Below, in pieces: positions 16,870 through 24,575 of a stretch of 64,000 nt of DNA (its first letter is position 1; every line of letters begins with the position of its first letter). Below the pieces are notes generated by a model. The model had not been told where the DNA came from and ran no database searches. It saw only the letters and a program-made list of their open reading frames with translations. The position numbers and the translations under genes are program-made. The DNA comes from JAJNBA01 sp035512775 (GTDB lineage Bacteria; Actinomycetota; UBA4738; HRBIN12): assembly GCA_035512775.1 (NCBI GenBank), contig DATKDI010000006.1:4372-68371 (forward strand), read 5' to 3'.

Positions 16870-17652
16870 CTATCGCTTCAGTAAGCGGCTTGCGATGATA
16901 GCTCCCTCGTAGAAGACGTAGAGCGGGATCAACAGCGCGAGCATCGAGATCGGATCTCCCCCCGGCGTGATCAAGGCCGAGAAGATCGCGAGGCCGAGGA
17001 TCACCTGGCGCCGATACTTCCGCATCGTCTCGTTCGTGAGGACCCCCGCCGCGGTGAGCGATATGAGCAGGATCGGGAACTCGAATCCGAGGCCGAACGC
17101 GAGGACCGTGAAGATCACGAAGCCGATGTACTTGTCGACGGTGAGGAGTGGACTGATGAAGTCGCCGCCGACGCCCAACAGGAAGCTGAGTGCTCTCGGC
17201 AGCGTCAGGTAGGCGGCGAGGCCCCCGAGGAGGAACAGGACGAGCGAGAGCGCCACGAACGGGATGGCCCACTTGCGCTCTCGTGACGTGAGCCCCGGCA
17301 CGATGAACGCCCAGAGCTGGTACAGGATCACCGGCAACGCCACGATCAACGCGAGGAACATGATCACCTTCACGGTGATCATGAACCCGTCGACCGCCCC
17401 GAGGAAGATGAGTGAGCAGCCCTGCTGTTCGAACGGAGCCTTGTCTGGGTTGTCGCGGAGGAAGTCGCAGTACGGGCTCTTGATGAGCCTCATCGCGGGT
17501 TCGAAGAGGAAGAAGCCGGCGGCCAACCCGGCCAGCAGAGCCCAAAGACAGATCACCAACCGGTGGCGGAGCTCCTTGAGGTGGGCCATCAGCGACATCG
17601 CGCCCTCGCGCTCCTCCGGGCTCTTCCGCCGCCACCTGGGAAGGGTTCTCAT
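16870..17652 (-). CDS. tatC: Sec-independent protein translocase TatC
   Basis: This 260-residue integral membrane protein has six hydrophobic helices. The N-terminal signature MAHLKELRHRLVICL carries the conserved helix-entry Glu. The large periplasmic loop has FLFEPAMRLIKSPY and FGLGFEFPILLISL is in the fourth helix region. It ends with the typical pair of short final helices (ISMLALLIPLYVFYEG). TatC recognises twin-arginine signal peptides. Its ATG overlaps the tatA TGA (ATGA). Confidence 0.95.
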   Translation of the reverse strand: MRTLPRWRRKSPEEREGAMSLMAHLKELRHRLVICLWALLAGLAAGFFLFEPAMRLIKSPYCDFLRDNPDKAPFEQQGCSLIFLGAVDGFMITVKVIMFLALIVALPVILYQLWAFIVPGLTSRERKWAIPFVALSLVLFLLGGLAAYLTLPRALSFLLGVGGDFISPLLTVDKYIGFVIFTVLAFGLGFEFPILLISLTAAGVLTNETMRKYRRQVILGLAIFSALITPGGDPISMLALLIPLYVFYEGAIIASRLLKR

Positions 17653-18080
17653 GAGTGAGAGGGGGTCCCGGGTTCGGTGTCGCCGCCGGTCGGTGGGCGG
17701 TCGGTGGGCGCGTCCTCGACGAGCCGGTCGGCGGGCGCACCCCCCACTTCCTCAACCTCACCTGCGGCGGGCGTGGCCCGCGGCTTCCGGGGCGTCGTCT
17801 CGGCCTCGTCTCGGATCGTCTGCTTCGTTCGACGAACGGCGCCCTTCACGTCGGTGGCCTGCTTGATGCCGCCGGTGACCTTCCGGAACTCGTTGGCCGC
17901 GTCCCGCATCTCGTCTTTGACCTCGGACGACACCATGCTCCGAACCTCGTTCTGTACGTCCCGGAACTGGCGGAGCACCCGGCCGACGGACCGGGCGAGC
18001 TCGGGCAGGCGTTCAGGCCCCACCACGATCAGCGCCACGGCGAGTACGACGAGTAGCTCGAGGGGTCCTACGTTCAGCAT
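17649..18080 (-). CDS. tatA: Twin-arginine translocase TatA/TatB subunit
   Basis: This 143-residue protein starts MLNVGPLELLVVLAVALIVV, one membrane helix. It then has GPERLPELARSVGR and an amphipathic helix, and ends in a long charged, Pro-rich tail. GPERLPELAR with a Glu after Pro and the long tail leans towards TatB, but only one such gene is present here, so it may serve both roles, as in minimal Tat systems. I chose ATG 18080 because the family begins just before the membrane helix. TAGAAT (18106–18111) is a probable -10, giving a 25-nt leader. Confidence 0.9.
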   Translation of the reverse strand: MLNVGPLELLVVLAVALIVVGPERLPELARSVGRVLRQFRDVQNEVRSMVSSEVKDEMRDAANEFRKVTGGIKQATDVKGAVRRTKQTIRDEAETTPRKPRATPAAGEVEEVGGAPADRLVEDAPTDRPPTGGDTEPGTPSHS

Positions 18081-18105
18081 CGGCTTCGGGACGTGCCCGA
18101 CAGGG

Positions 18106-18111
18106 ATTCTA
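18106..18111 (-). promoter_or_regulatory. Candidate -10 (TAGAAT) for the tatA–tatC operon
   Basis: On the minus strand TAGAAT lies 25 bases before the tatA ATG and overlaps the stop codon of the upstream small membrane gene. It matches the TANNNT consensus seen repeatedly in the window. No clear -35 is visible. Confidence 0.45.
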
Positions 18112-18354
18112 TCGGTGGGCCCTGTGCCGGGCCGGTCGCTTCGCGGACGCCCGTCCCGACAGGCCGGCCGCCGCATCGGCGGCTCGCGCCGACTCGGCGG
18201 CCAGCTCGTCGGCGATCGGCTGGAGCTCGTCCTGCAGGCGGCTCGCGGTGCGCCCCAGCAGGATCACATGGCGTACGAGGAACCCGAGCATCACGAGCAA
18301 CGCGACGGTCGTGGTGAGTCCGACGACGAGCCACACGACGAGCCAGGGTCTCAT
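18109..18354 (-). CDS. Small single-span membrane protein with coiled-coil tail
   Basis: This is an 81-residue protein. One membrane helix spans about residues 4–31 (LVVWLVVGLTTTVALLVMLG onward). An amphipathic stretch follows (LQDELQPIADELAAESARA) and the end is basic (SAKRPARHRAHR). The layout resembles small envelope or division accessory proteins, but I recognise no family. It lies between the zinc-ribbon gene and tatA in the same direction. Confidence 0.65.
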   Translation of the reverse strand: MRPWLVVWLVVGLTTTVALLVMLGFLVRHVILLGRTASRLQDELQPIADELAAESARAADAAAGLSGRASAKRPARHRAHR

Positions 18355-18395
18355 GCGAGTGATGGTACCGGGGGGATACGGACAGCGGGGCAGCG

Positions 18396-18773
18396 CTACG
18401 ACTCGTCGGAGCCGGCGAGGAACTTGTTGAGGTAGCGCTCGTCCTCGAGGAGGAAATGGAACTCGATGACGTCGTCGATCGTGAACGCCGGGCCGTCCAT
18501 CGCGTGTTCGAGGGCTTCCATCGTCGCGACGGGCTCCTGATCGAACAGCGTCTCACTGACTTCGCCGATGCCTCGCGGTTCGAGGTCCACTCCCGCAGAG
18601 ACGAGGAGGGCGACGATCTTCCGGTCGGCGCGCTTCTCGACCGAGTCGTCGCAGCGGGGACAGGTGAAGCGATAGCTCCCTTCCCTGCCGCTGGAGCGGA
18701 CCGAGAGCGAGATCGCCTCGGGGCCCATGTCGACCTCGCCGCAGCGGGGGCACGTTGTCCGGATGGTGGTCAT
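18396..18773 (-). CDS. Zinc-ribbon protein of unknown function
   Basis: This is a 125-residue protein. TTCPRCGEVDMGPEAISL and, about 23 residues later, FTCPRCDDSVEKR form a four-Cys zinc ribbon. The C-terminal half is acidic and helical (AFTIDDVIEFHFLLEDERYL). Starting at ATG 18773 puts the ribbon at the N-terminus; a longer frame upstream adds 30 unconserved-looking residues. It has no recognised function. It lies between pafC and the Tat genes, where other actinobacteria also carry small genes. Confidence 0.7.
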   Translation of the reverse strand: MTTIRTTCPRCGEVDMGPEAISLSVRSSGREGSYRFTCPRCDDSVEKRADRKIVALLVSAGVDLEPRGIGEVSETLFDQEPVATMEALEHAMDGPAFTIDDVIEFHFLLEDERYLNKFLAGSDES

Positions 18774-18846
18774 CTCACGACTGCTATCGGCCCGGTTCCG
18801 GCGGGCCTTGAGGATCGGGAGCGTTGTCGGGGCTAGACCCGTATGA

Positions 18847-19806
18847 CTAGGTCTTGTGGCCATAGCGGTGCAGCGTCTCCCGAGCGAGATCGCGTGCCTG
18901 GTCGCGGAGCTCGGGAGGCTCCACGACCTCGGCGTCGTCGCCCACGCGGAGCAACAGACGGGCCACCCATCCGAGCTGCCGCGCGGGCAGCGTCAGCTCG
19001 ACGCCGCCGTCATCACGTTCCTCGACGTCCGTGGTCGCGTAGTACTCCGCGATCCATCGGGCCGCGGGTCGCAACCGGAGCCGAACTGCCACGTCCTCGC
19101 CCGTCGGGGAGTAGAGGTCGCGCCCGGCGCCTCGCAGACCGCGCGGAGAGAACGCCTCCCCCGTCGACGCCGCACTCCGTATCCGATCGGCGCGGAAGAG
19201 CCGCTCCGCGTCGGCGTCGATGTCCCACGCCGCGACGTACCAGTGCCCCATGCCGGAGAAGACCTCTTCCGGGGCGATCTCGCGTTGGCTCCATTCGCCC
19301 GTCGATGCGGCGAAGTACTCGATCGACAGCCGCTCGTGCGCGCTCGCAGCTTCGAGCAGCACGTCGAGATGCTCCGGAGCCCGGCCACCTGTCGCGATCT
19401 CGATCCGCCCGTCGGTCTCACGGAGCGTCTCGGCACCGAGCGACCGGCGGAGCTTGTCGAGCGCCTTCGCGAGCGAGGGAGCGTCCGGCATGCCGGGTGT
19501 TGCGAGCAGCTCGGTGCCGCGGAGGTAGACCGCGAGGGCCTCGATCCGCGTGAGTTGCAACGGTCGGGAGAAATGATCCGCCATCGAGATCCAGATGTGC
19601 CCGTCCTCGTCGACGTCGACGTCGATCAGGTCGCCCGGGCCGTACGGCGGCAGCCCTGACATGAACAGGAGGTCGAGGTCGCGTCGCAGCTGCGACAGAG
19701 GAACTCCGAAGGCGCTCGCGACGTCCGGGAGGGCCGAGCCCGGATGCTGCACGAGGTACGGCACGATCGCCAGCATCCGTCCCAGGCGGTCAGAGGTCTT
19801 CGGCAC
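18847..19806 (-). CDS. pafC: WYL-domain transcriptional activator subunit PafC
   Basis: This 319-residue protein has an N-terminal winged helix (LGRMLAIVPYLVQHPGSALPDVASAFGV), a central WYL-type region (RLSIEYFAASTGEWSQREIAPEEVF then GHWYVAAWD) and the C-terminal WCX domain. In mycobacteria PafB and PafC act together as the LexA-independent DNA-damage activator, despite their name as proteasome accessory factors. The GTG start at 19806 lies 13 nt after the pafB stop and behind a GGAAG; the longer frame would run into pafB. Confidence 0.9.
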   Translation of the reverse strand: MPKTSDRLGRMLAIVPYLVQHPGSALPDVASAFGVPLSQLRRDLDLLFMSGLPPYGPGDLIDVDVDEDGHIWISMADHFSRPLQLTRIEALAVYLRGTELLATPGMPDAPSLAKALDKLRRSLGAETLRETDGRIEIATGGRAPEHLDVLLEAASAHERLSIEYFAASTGEWSQREIAPEEVFSGMGHWYVAAWDIDADAERLFRADRIRSAASTGEAFSPRGLRGAGRDLYSPTGEDVAVRLRLRPAARWIAEYYATTDVEERDDGGVELTLPARQLGWVARLLLRVGDDAEVVEPPELRDQARDLARETLHRYGHKT

Positions 19807-19819
19807 ACCGCGCTTCCGT

Positions 19820-20782
19820 TCAGGCAAGGAGCGCCTCCAACCGCGAGACGACGGCGTCACGCAAGGAGGCCGGGGATCGCACGACGGCATCCGGTCCGTA
19901 TTCGAGCAGCATGGCCGCGAATGCGTCCTCGTCGGCCATCGGGATCTCCATCGCGACCCAGCCGTCCTGTTCGGTATCGATCTCACGCGCGCCCGGGAAC
20001 TGGGATGCGGCGAACCACGCTCGGCCCGGCGAGAACAGCACTACGGCGCGGTCGTCGCCGGCCGCGACCCACGGGCCCGCCTCGACGTGGTCCGCGGCCC
20101 GGAAGTCGGCGGGCGGTCCCGATCCCGCTCCGGCATCGGCGATCTCGCCGGCGATTCGTGAGAGCCGGAACGCACGGACGTCGTCCCGTTCCCGGTCGTG
20201 CCCCACGAGGTACCAGTGCCCGGCTCGGAACACCATCGCCCAGGCGTCGACGTCTCGTTCGCCGATCCTGCCCTGGGACGTTCGGTAGAGGAAACGGACC
20301 CTGCGGAGCGCCTGTGCGGCCTCGGCCGCGGCGTGCACGAGGTTGCTGCGTGCGTCCGAGCCGGAGGCGAGCGGCCCGCCACCGAGCCCGGCGAGCACGC
20401 CGCCGTCGGCGCCGTAGAGGAGTTTGCGGGCGCCGCTCTCCGCCGCGGGATCCTGGCCGCCGCTCTGGGCGGCGACCAGCAGAGCGACGAGCTCGCCGGG
20501 CTCGAACTCGATCTCCGGGAGGTAGTACTTGTCCTTCGGGATCACGTAGCCCTGCTCGGTGCCCCACACGTCCACGTCGACCAGCTCCAAGGGGACGCCG
20601 TATTCGCGAAGGACGTCTTTGTCCCGTTCGAACATGCGCTTGGCGGTGTCGGGATTGCTCTGCCCGTACGGTTCGAGCACCCGGCGGATCTGCTCGAAGG
20701 TGAGCGGCTGCGGTGTCTCGAGGAGGAGCCCGACGAGGTTCAACAAGCGCTCCAGCGGCTCCGCGCGGTCCCCCTCCCCCAT
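19820..20782 (-). CDS. pafB: WYL-domain transcriptional activator subunit PafB
   Basis: This 320-residue protein has an N-terminal winged helix (RLLNLVGLLLETPQPLTFEQIRRVL), a WYL core (RVRFLYRTSQGRIGERDVDAW then GHWYLVGHDRERDDVRAFRLSRI) and a C-terminal WCX domain. It pairs with PafC to activate DNA-repair genes after DNA damage. A perfect -10, TATGAT, lies at 20792–20797, nine bases before the ATG, so the leader should be only a few bases. It is divergent from the DUF3866 gene with a 46-nt shared region. Confidence 0.9.
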   Translation of the reverse strand: MGEGDRAEPLERLLNLVGLLLETPQPLTFEQIRRVLEPYGQSNPDTAKRMFERDKDVLREYGVPLELVDVDVWGTEQGYVIPKDKYYLPEIEFEPGELVALLVAAQSGGQDPAAESGARKLLYGADGGVLAGLGGGPLASGSDARSNLVHAAAEAAQALRRVRFLYRTSQGRIGERDVDAWAMVFRAGHWYLVGHDRERDDVRAFRLSRIAGEIADAGAGSGPPADFRAADHVEAGPWVAAGDDRAVVLFSPGRAWFAASQFPGAREIDTEQDGWVAMEIPMADEDAFAAMLLEYGPDAVVRSPASLRDAVVSRLEALLA

Positions 20783-20791
20783 GGTTGCGGC

Positions 20792-20797
20792 ATCATA
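20792..20797 (-). promoter_or_regulatory. -10 hexamer TATGAT for pafBC
   Basis: TATGAT on the minus strand ends nine bases before the pafB ATG. A start site 6–7 bases beyond it leaves a leader of about 2–3 bases, so pafB is effectively leaderless. Confidence 0.55.
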
Positions 20798-20828
20798 TCG
20801 GCGCCGTGATACGCGACCGGAGCACCGC

Positions 20829-21920
20829 GTGATCCACATCCGACGAGGTGTGGTCCGCGCCGTGACCGCCGAACGCCCTGGGGCGCAGGAGCTCGAGGTC
20901 GAGGTCGACGGAAGCCCGGCGCCGGCCATCTGCTATCCGGACCTCTCCGGCGAGGTCCGACCCGGCGATCCCGTCCTCCTCAATACGACGGCGGTCGAGC
21001 TGGGGCTCGGGACCGGCGGGGTCCTGTTCGTGATCGCGGTAGAGGGCCGGGAGTCGAGCAGCAACGCTCCCCCCGGGCACGTCATGAAGGCGCGGTACAC
21101 GCCCGTTCAGACGGCGGTCGCGAGCGTCGAGGAGACGCACGGCGACATGCTGGAGGCTTCGCAAGGGCTGGGACAGACGCCCGTCGTGTGCGCACCGCTA
21201 CATTCGATGCTGGCGCCGATCGCCGCGGGCGCGAAGCGGGCGGCGGACGCCCGCGTCATCTACGTGATGACCGACGGCGCGGCGTTGGCGGGCGGTTTCT
21301 CCCGACTGGTGGAGCAGCTGAGATCGTCCGGACTGATCGACGGATGGATCACGTGCGGGCAGGCCTTCGGGGGCGAGCTTGAGGCCGTCACCGTCTGGAC
21401 CGGGCTGCTCGCGGCCAAGGAGGTGCTCGACGCCGAAGTGATCGTCGTCGCCGATGGGCCCGGGAACCTGGGTACCGACACGACGTGGGGTGTGAGCGCC
21501 CTGGCGAGCGGTCACTCCCTGATGGCCGTCGCGACGCTGCAGGGTCGGCCGATCCCTTCGCTCCGGGTCAGTTTCGCCGATGAACGCGAGCGGCACCGAG
21601 GCGTGTCACATCACTCGCTCACCATCTTGGCCGACGTCTGCAAGGTGCCGGTGAACGTTCCGGTGCCGACGCTCGCAAATGAGGAGCAGCGGACCGCCGT
21701 CTGGGACGCCCTCCGATCACGTCGGTTGGAGGACGTCCACCAGCTCGTCGAGGTGGACGGACAGCCGGCCGTGGAGGAGCTTCGGGAACGAGGCGTGGAC
21801 GTGCGGTCGATGGGACGCGGGGTCGACGACGATCCCGCGTTCTTCCTCGCGGCCGGCGGGGCTGGGGTGCTCGCCGGCCGCCTGGCCGCCGAGAACCGCC
21901 GATGGCGTGAGCCGACCTGA
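20829..21920 (+). CDS. DUF3866 family protein
   Basis: This 363-residue protein begins IHIRRGVVRAV and contains KARYTPVQTAVASVEE, VYVMTDGAALAGGFS and the Gly-rich VADGPGNLGTDTTWGVSALA. This is the DUF3866 family, common in actinobacteria and firmicutes with no assigned activity. It looks cytoplasmic, with no signal peptide or membrane helix. The GTG start directly before IHIRRG was chosen because the frame further upstream reads antisense through pafB. It shares its promoter region with pafBC. Confidence 0.82.
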   Translation: MIHIRRGVVRAVTAERPGAQELEVEVDGSPAPAICYPDLSGEVRPGDPVLLNTTAVELGLGTGGVLFVIAVEGRESSSNAPPGHVMKARYTPVQTAVASVEETHGDMLEASQGLGQTPVVCAPLHSMLAPIAAGAKRAADARVIYVMTDGAALAGGFSRLVEQLRSSGLIDGWITCGQAFGGELEAVTVWTGLLAAKEVLDAEVIVVADGPGNLGTDTTWGVSALASGHSLMAVATLQGRPIPSLRVSFADERERHRGVSHHSLTILADVCKVPVNVPVPTLANEEQRTAVWDALRSRRLEDVHQLVEVDGQPAVEELRERGVDVRSMGRGVDDDPAFFLAAGGAGVLAGRLAAENRRWREPT

Positions 21921-21934
21921 GCTCCGTGGGCTGC

Positions 21935-22222
21935 CTATCTGGGTTCGCCCGAACCGGGAGCGTTCAGGAGCGCGCGAGCGATGTCGGCCTGGGTCGTTCG
22001 CACGACGACCTCGTACGTGTGCTTGCGGGCCGGTTTGATCCAGGCGGAGACGTGATTCCGTCTGAGGAACCTGACCTCGCGTTCCGCCCGTTTCCTATCC
22101 CCCATCGCGACGCGCTGCCATCGGCTCCGCCCGCCTCGAAAGAACAGGTCGGCGAGGAACTCACCGGCGAACTCCGGGATGCCGATCGCAACCACGTCGA
22201 TCAGCGCCTCGAGCACCGGCAT
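21935..22222 (-). CDS. Small conserved-looking protein downstream of pafA
   Basis: This is a 95-residue protein of unknown function. It has a mixed N-terminal helix (MPVLEALIDVVAIGIPEFAG), then a basic stretch (GGRSRWQRVAMGDRKRAEREVRFLRR), then a beta-rich segment (SAWIKPARKHTYEVVVRTT). Its ATG overlaps the pafA stop by one base (ATGTGATG arrangement), so it is translated together with the Pup ligase. I recognise no family. Codon usage and position argue for a real gene. Confidence 0.6.
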   Translation of the reverse strand: MPVLEALIDVVAIGIPEFAGEFLADLFFRGGRSRWQRVAMGDRKRAEREVRFLRRNHVSAWIKPARKHTYEVVVRTTQADIARALLNAPGSGEPR

Positions 22223-23580
22223 CACATGTGGGCGATGAGCTGATCGACCCGCTCGTCCACCGACTTGAACGGGTCCTTGCACAGGACGGTTCGCTGCGCC
22301 TGATCGTTGAGCTTCAGATGAACCCAATCCACCGTGTAGTCGCGGCGTTTCGCCTTCGCCTGACGGATGAAGTCGCCGCGCAGTTTCGCCCGGGTCGTCT
22401 GTGGCGGCTCTCGCATCGCCTTCGAGATCTCGGCCTCCGACGCGACCCGCTCCACCCTTCCCGCCTTCTCCAGGAGGTAGTAGAGCCCTCGGCCCCGGTT
22501 GACGTCGTGGTACGTGAGATCGAGGAGCGCCACCTTCGGTGACGCCAACGAGAGGTCGTGCTTGGCCATGTAGCGCTCGATCAGCAGGCGCTTGGTGATC
22601 CAGTCCACCTTGCGTCCCAGGCGTTCTGGGTCACCGGCGCTCATCGCGTCGAGCGCCTCGCCCCATTCGTAGAGGAGAAGTTTCGACGTTTCGTCGGTCC
22701 CTCGCCGTTCGAGGAATCGGGAGGTCTTCTCGAAGTACTCCTGCTGCATCTCGATCGCCGACAGCTCCCGTCCGTTCGCGAGCTTCACCTTCCGGGTGCC
22801 GGTCGTATCGTGGCTGATCTCACGGATCGCGCGGATCGGGTTCTCGAGAGTGAGGTCTCGCATCACCGTGTTGCCTTCGACCATCCGAAGCACCAGGTCG
22901 GTGATGCCCACCTTCATGAACGAGGTCCACTCGTTCATGTTCGAGTCGCCGACGATCACGTGGAGTCGCCTGAATCGCTCCGCATCGGCGTGCGGCTCGT
23001 CGCGCGTGTTGATGATCGGGCGAGAGCGCGTGGTGGCCGATGAGACGCCCTCCCAGATGTGTTCGGCTCGCTGGGAGATGCAGTACTGAGCGCCTCGCGG
23101 GCCATGGAGGACTTTGCCTGCGCCGCACCAGATCTGGCGGGTCACGAAGAACGGGATCAGGACGTCGGCCATCCTCGCGAACTCCCCGTGGCGCGCGACG
23201 AGGTAGTTCTCGTGACAGCCGTAGGAGTTGCCCGCCGAATCGGTGTTGTTCTTGAAGAGGTAGACCTGGCCGGAGATGCCTTCCTCGTGGAGCCGCATCT
23301 CCGCGGCGGCGAGGAGCGCCTCCAAGATGCGCTCCCCCGCCTTGTCGTGCGCGACGAGCTCCTCGACGTCGTCGCACTCGGGGGTCGCGTACTCGGGATG
23401 GGAGCCGACATCGAGGTACAGCCGGGCACCGTTCTCCAGGAACACGTTGGAGGAGCGTCCCCAGTGGACGACCCTGCGGAACAGGTAGCGAGCTACCTCG
23501 TCGGGCGAGAGGCGGCGCTGCCCCCTGAACGTGCAGGTGACGCCGTACTCGTTCTCGAGTCCGAAGATCCGCCGCTCCAT
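22222..23580 (-). CDS. pafA: Pup–protein ligase PafA
   Basis: This 452-residue carboxylate–amine ligase attaches the Pup C-terminal Glu to substrate lysines using ATP. Visible signatures are RRIFGLENEYGVTC (metal/ATP Glu), YLDVGSHPEYATPECDD, LFKNNTDSAGNSYGCHENYLV, RPIINTRDEPHAD and RRLHVIVGDSNMNEWTSF. Full length matches the family. It differs from Dop in lacking the extended N-terminal loop. The gene has its own predicted leaderless promoter (23587–23592) although it lies downstream of prcA in the same direction. Confidence 0.95.
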   Translation of the reverse strand: MERRIFGLENEYGVTCTFRGQRRLSPDEVARYLFRRVVHWGRSSNVFLENGARLYLDVGSHPEYATPECDDVEELVAHDKAGERILEALLAAAEMRLHEEGISGQVYLFKNNTDSAGNSYGCHENYLVARHGEFARMADVLIPFFVTRQIWCGAGKVLHGPRGAQYCISQRAEHIWEGVSSATTRSRPIINTRDEPHADAERFRRLHVIVGDSNMNEWTSFMKVGITDLVLRMVEGNTVMRDLTLENPIRAIREISHDTTGTRKVKLANGRELSAIEMQQEYFEKTSRFLERRGTDETSKLLLYEWGEALDAMSAGDPERLGRKVDWITKRLLIERYMAKHDLSLASPKVALLDLTYHDVNRGRGLYYLLEKAGRVERVASEAEISKAMREPPQTTRAKLRGDFIRQAKAKRRDYTVDWVHLKLNDQAQRTVLCKDPFKSVDERVDQLIAHM

Positions 23581-23586
23581 GCGGCA

Positions 23587-23592
23587 AGACTA
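23587..23592 (-). promoter_or_regulatory. -10 hexamer TAGTCT for leaderless pafA
   Basis: On the minus strand TAGTCT ends six bases before the pafA ATG, the spacing that puts the start site on the A of ATG. It predicts that pafA can be transcribed separately from the upstream proteasome operon. Confidence 0.55.
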
Positions 23593-23651
23593 CGCCGAGG
23601 GACGGCCGAAGAGGTACGGGCGATCGTGTGGTACAGCCGAGCGCCGGTTCT

Positions 23652-23858
23652 TCACTCGGGCCGGCGGTCTCGCTCGTTGCCACGGCGGTAGTTGCCGGTG
23701 ATCCTGGCCATCGCCTGTTGTTCCCCGAGTAGCTCGAGCGAACGCTTGAACCTGACCGTCGCCGGACCCCGCAGGGTCGTCACGGGCGACCCCCACCGAG
23801 AGATCACGACGTCCCCCGACTTCCGCTCGACGAACGAGAACCCGAGATCATCTTCCAC
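23652..23858 (-). CDS. Small conserved protein between prcA and pafA
   Basis: This is a 68-residue basic protein. FSFVERKSGDVVISRWGSPVTTLRG looks like a beta-hairpin, followed by a helix (ATVRFKRSLELLGEQQAMAR) and the ending ITGNYRRGNERD. I recall similar short proteins with LMARxTGNYKRGNER endings in other bacteria, without known function. It starts 30 nt after the prcA stop, so it belongs to the proteasome operon. It is too small to be an enzyme; an adaptor or nucleic-acid-binding role is possible but unproven. Confidence 0.6.
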   Translation of the reverse strand: MEDDLGFSFVERKSGDVVISRWGSPVTTLRGPATVRFKRSLELLGEQQAMARITGNYRRGNERDRRPE

Positions 23859-23888
23859 GCGGGTGACCCCCGGTTCCTTCAGGCGCGA

Positions 23889-24575
23889 TCAGCCGGCGAG
23901 GAGGCCGGCGACCTCGGAGTCGGTGAGCCTTCGGAACTTCCGACGCCGCGGGTTGCTCCGCTCGAGCACGCCCGCCTCGATGTGGTCGTGCTCGATCGTT
24001 CGGGAGTCGGGGGCGCCGAGTACCTGCACGGCGTTCTTCACGGCCGTCGGAAGGTCCCATCCGGCGCCGTACTTCTCCTTGAGGCTCTCGGTGAGGTCGT
24101 CGGCGTGGCCACCGATGGCCACGAAGCCGTGCTCATCGGTCACGCTGCCGTCGAACAGGACGTGGTAGATCGACGTGCCATCGACGTCCCCGTTCACCTC
24201 ACCGACGAGGATCTCCACCTCGTAGGGCTTCATCTGCTGGGTGAAGATCGTCGAGAGCGCCTGGGAGTACGCGTTGGCGAGATCGCGCGCCTTGACGTCC
24301 TCCCTCCCGTAGGAGTAGCCGCGCAGGTCGGCAAGCCGGATGCCCGAGATCCGCAGATCCTCGAACTCGCTGTACTTCCCGACCCCGGCGAACGCGATCC
24401 GGTCGTAGATCTCGCTGATCTTGTGCAGGGTAGAACTCGGGTTCTCGGCGATGAACAACAAACCGTCGGCGTACTCGAGCCCGATGACGGAGCGCCCCCG
24501 CGCGATGCCCTTGTGCGCGTACTCCGACCGGTCCTTCATCAGCTGGTCGGGCGAGACGTACGGCATGAACGACAT
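23889..24575 (-). CDS. prcA: Proteasome alpha subunit
   Basis: This 228-residue Ntn-fold protein forms the outer rings of the 20S core. It starts MSFMPYVSPDQLMKDRSEYAHKGIARG, the gating N-terminal helix of actinobacterial alpha subunits, then GLLFIAENPS, KISEIYDRIAFAGVGKYSEFEDLR and TDEHGFVAIGGHADD. There is no catalytic Thr, as expected. The start directly abuts the prcB stop with no gap. Confidence 0.95.
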   Translation of the reverse strand: MSFMPYVSPDQLMKDRSEYAHKGIARGRSVIGLEYADGLLFIAENPSSTLHKISEIYDRIAFAGVGKYSEFEDLRISGIRLADLRGYSYGREDVKARDLANAYSQALSTIFTQQMKPYEVEILVGEVNGDVDGTSIYHVLFDGSVTDEHGFVAIGGHADDLTESLKEKYGAGWDLPTAVKNAVQVLGAPDSRTIEHDHIEAGVLERSNPRRRKFRRLTDSEVAGLLAG

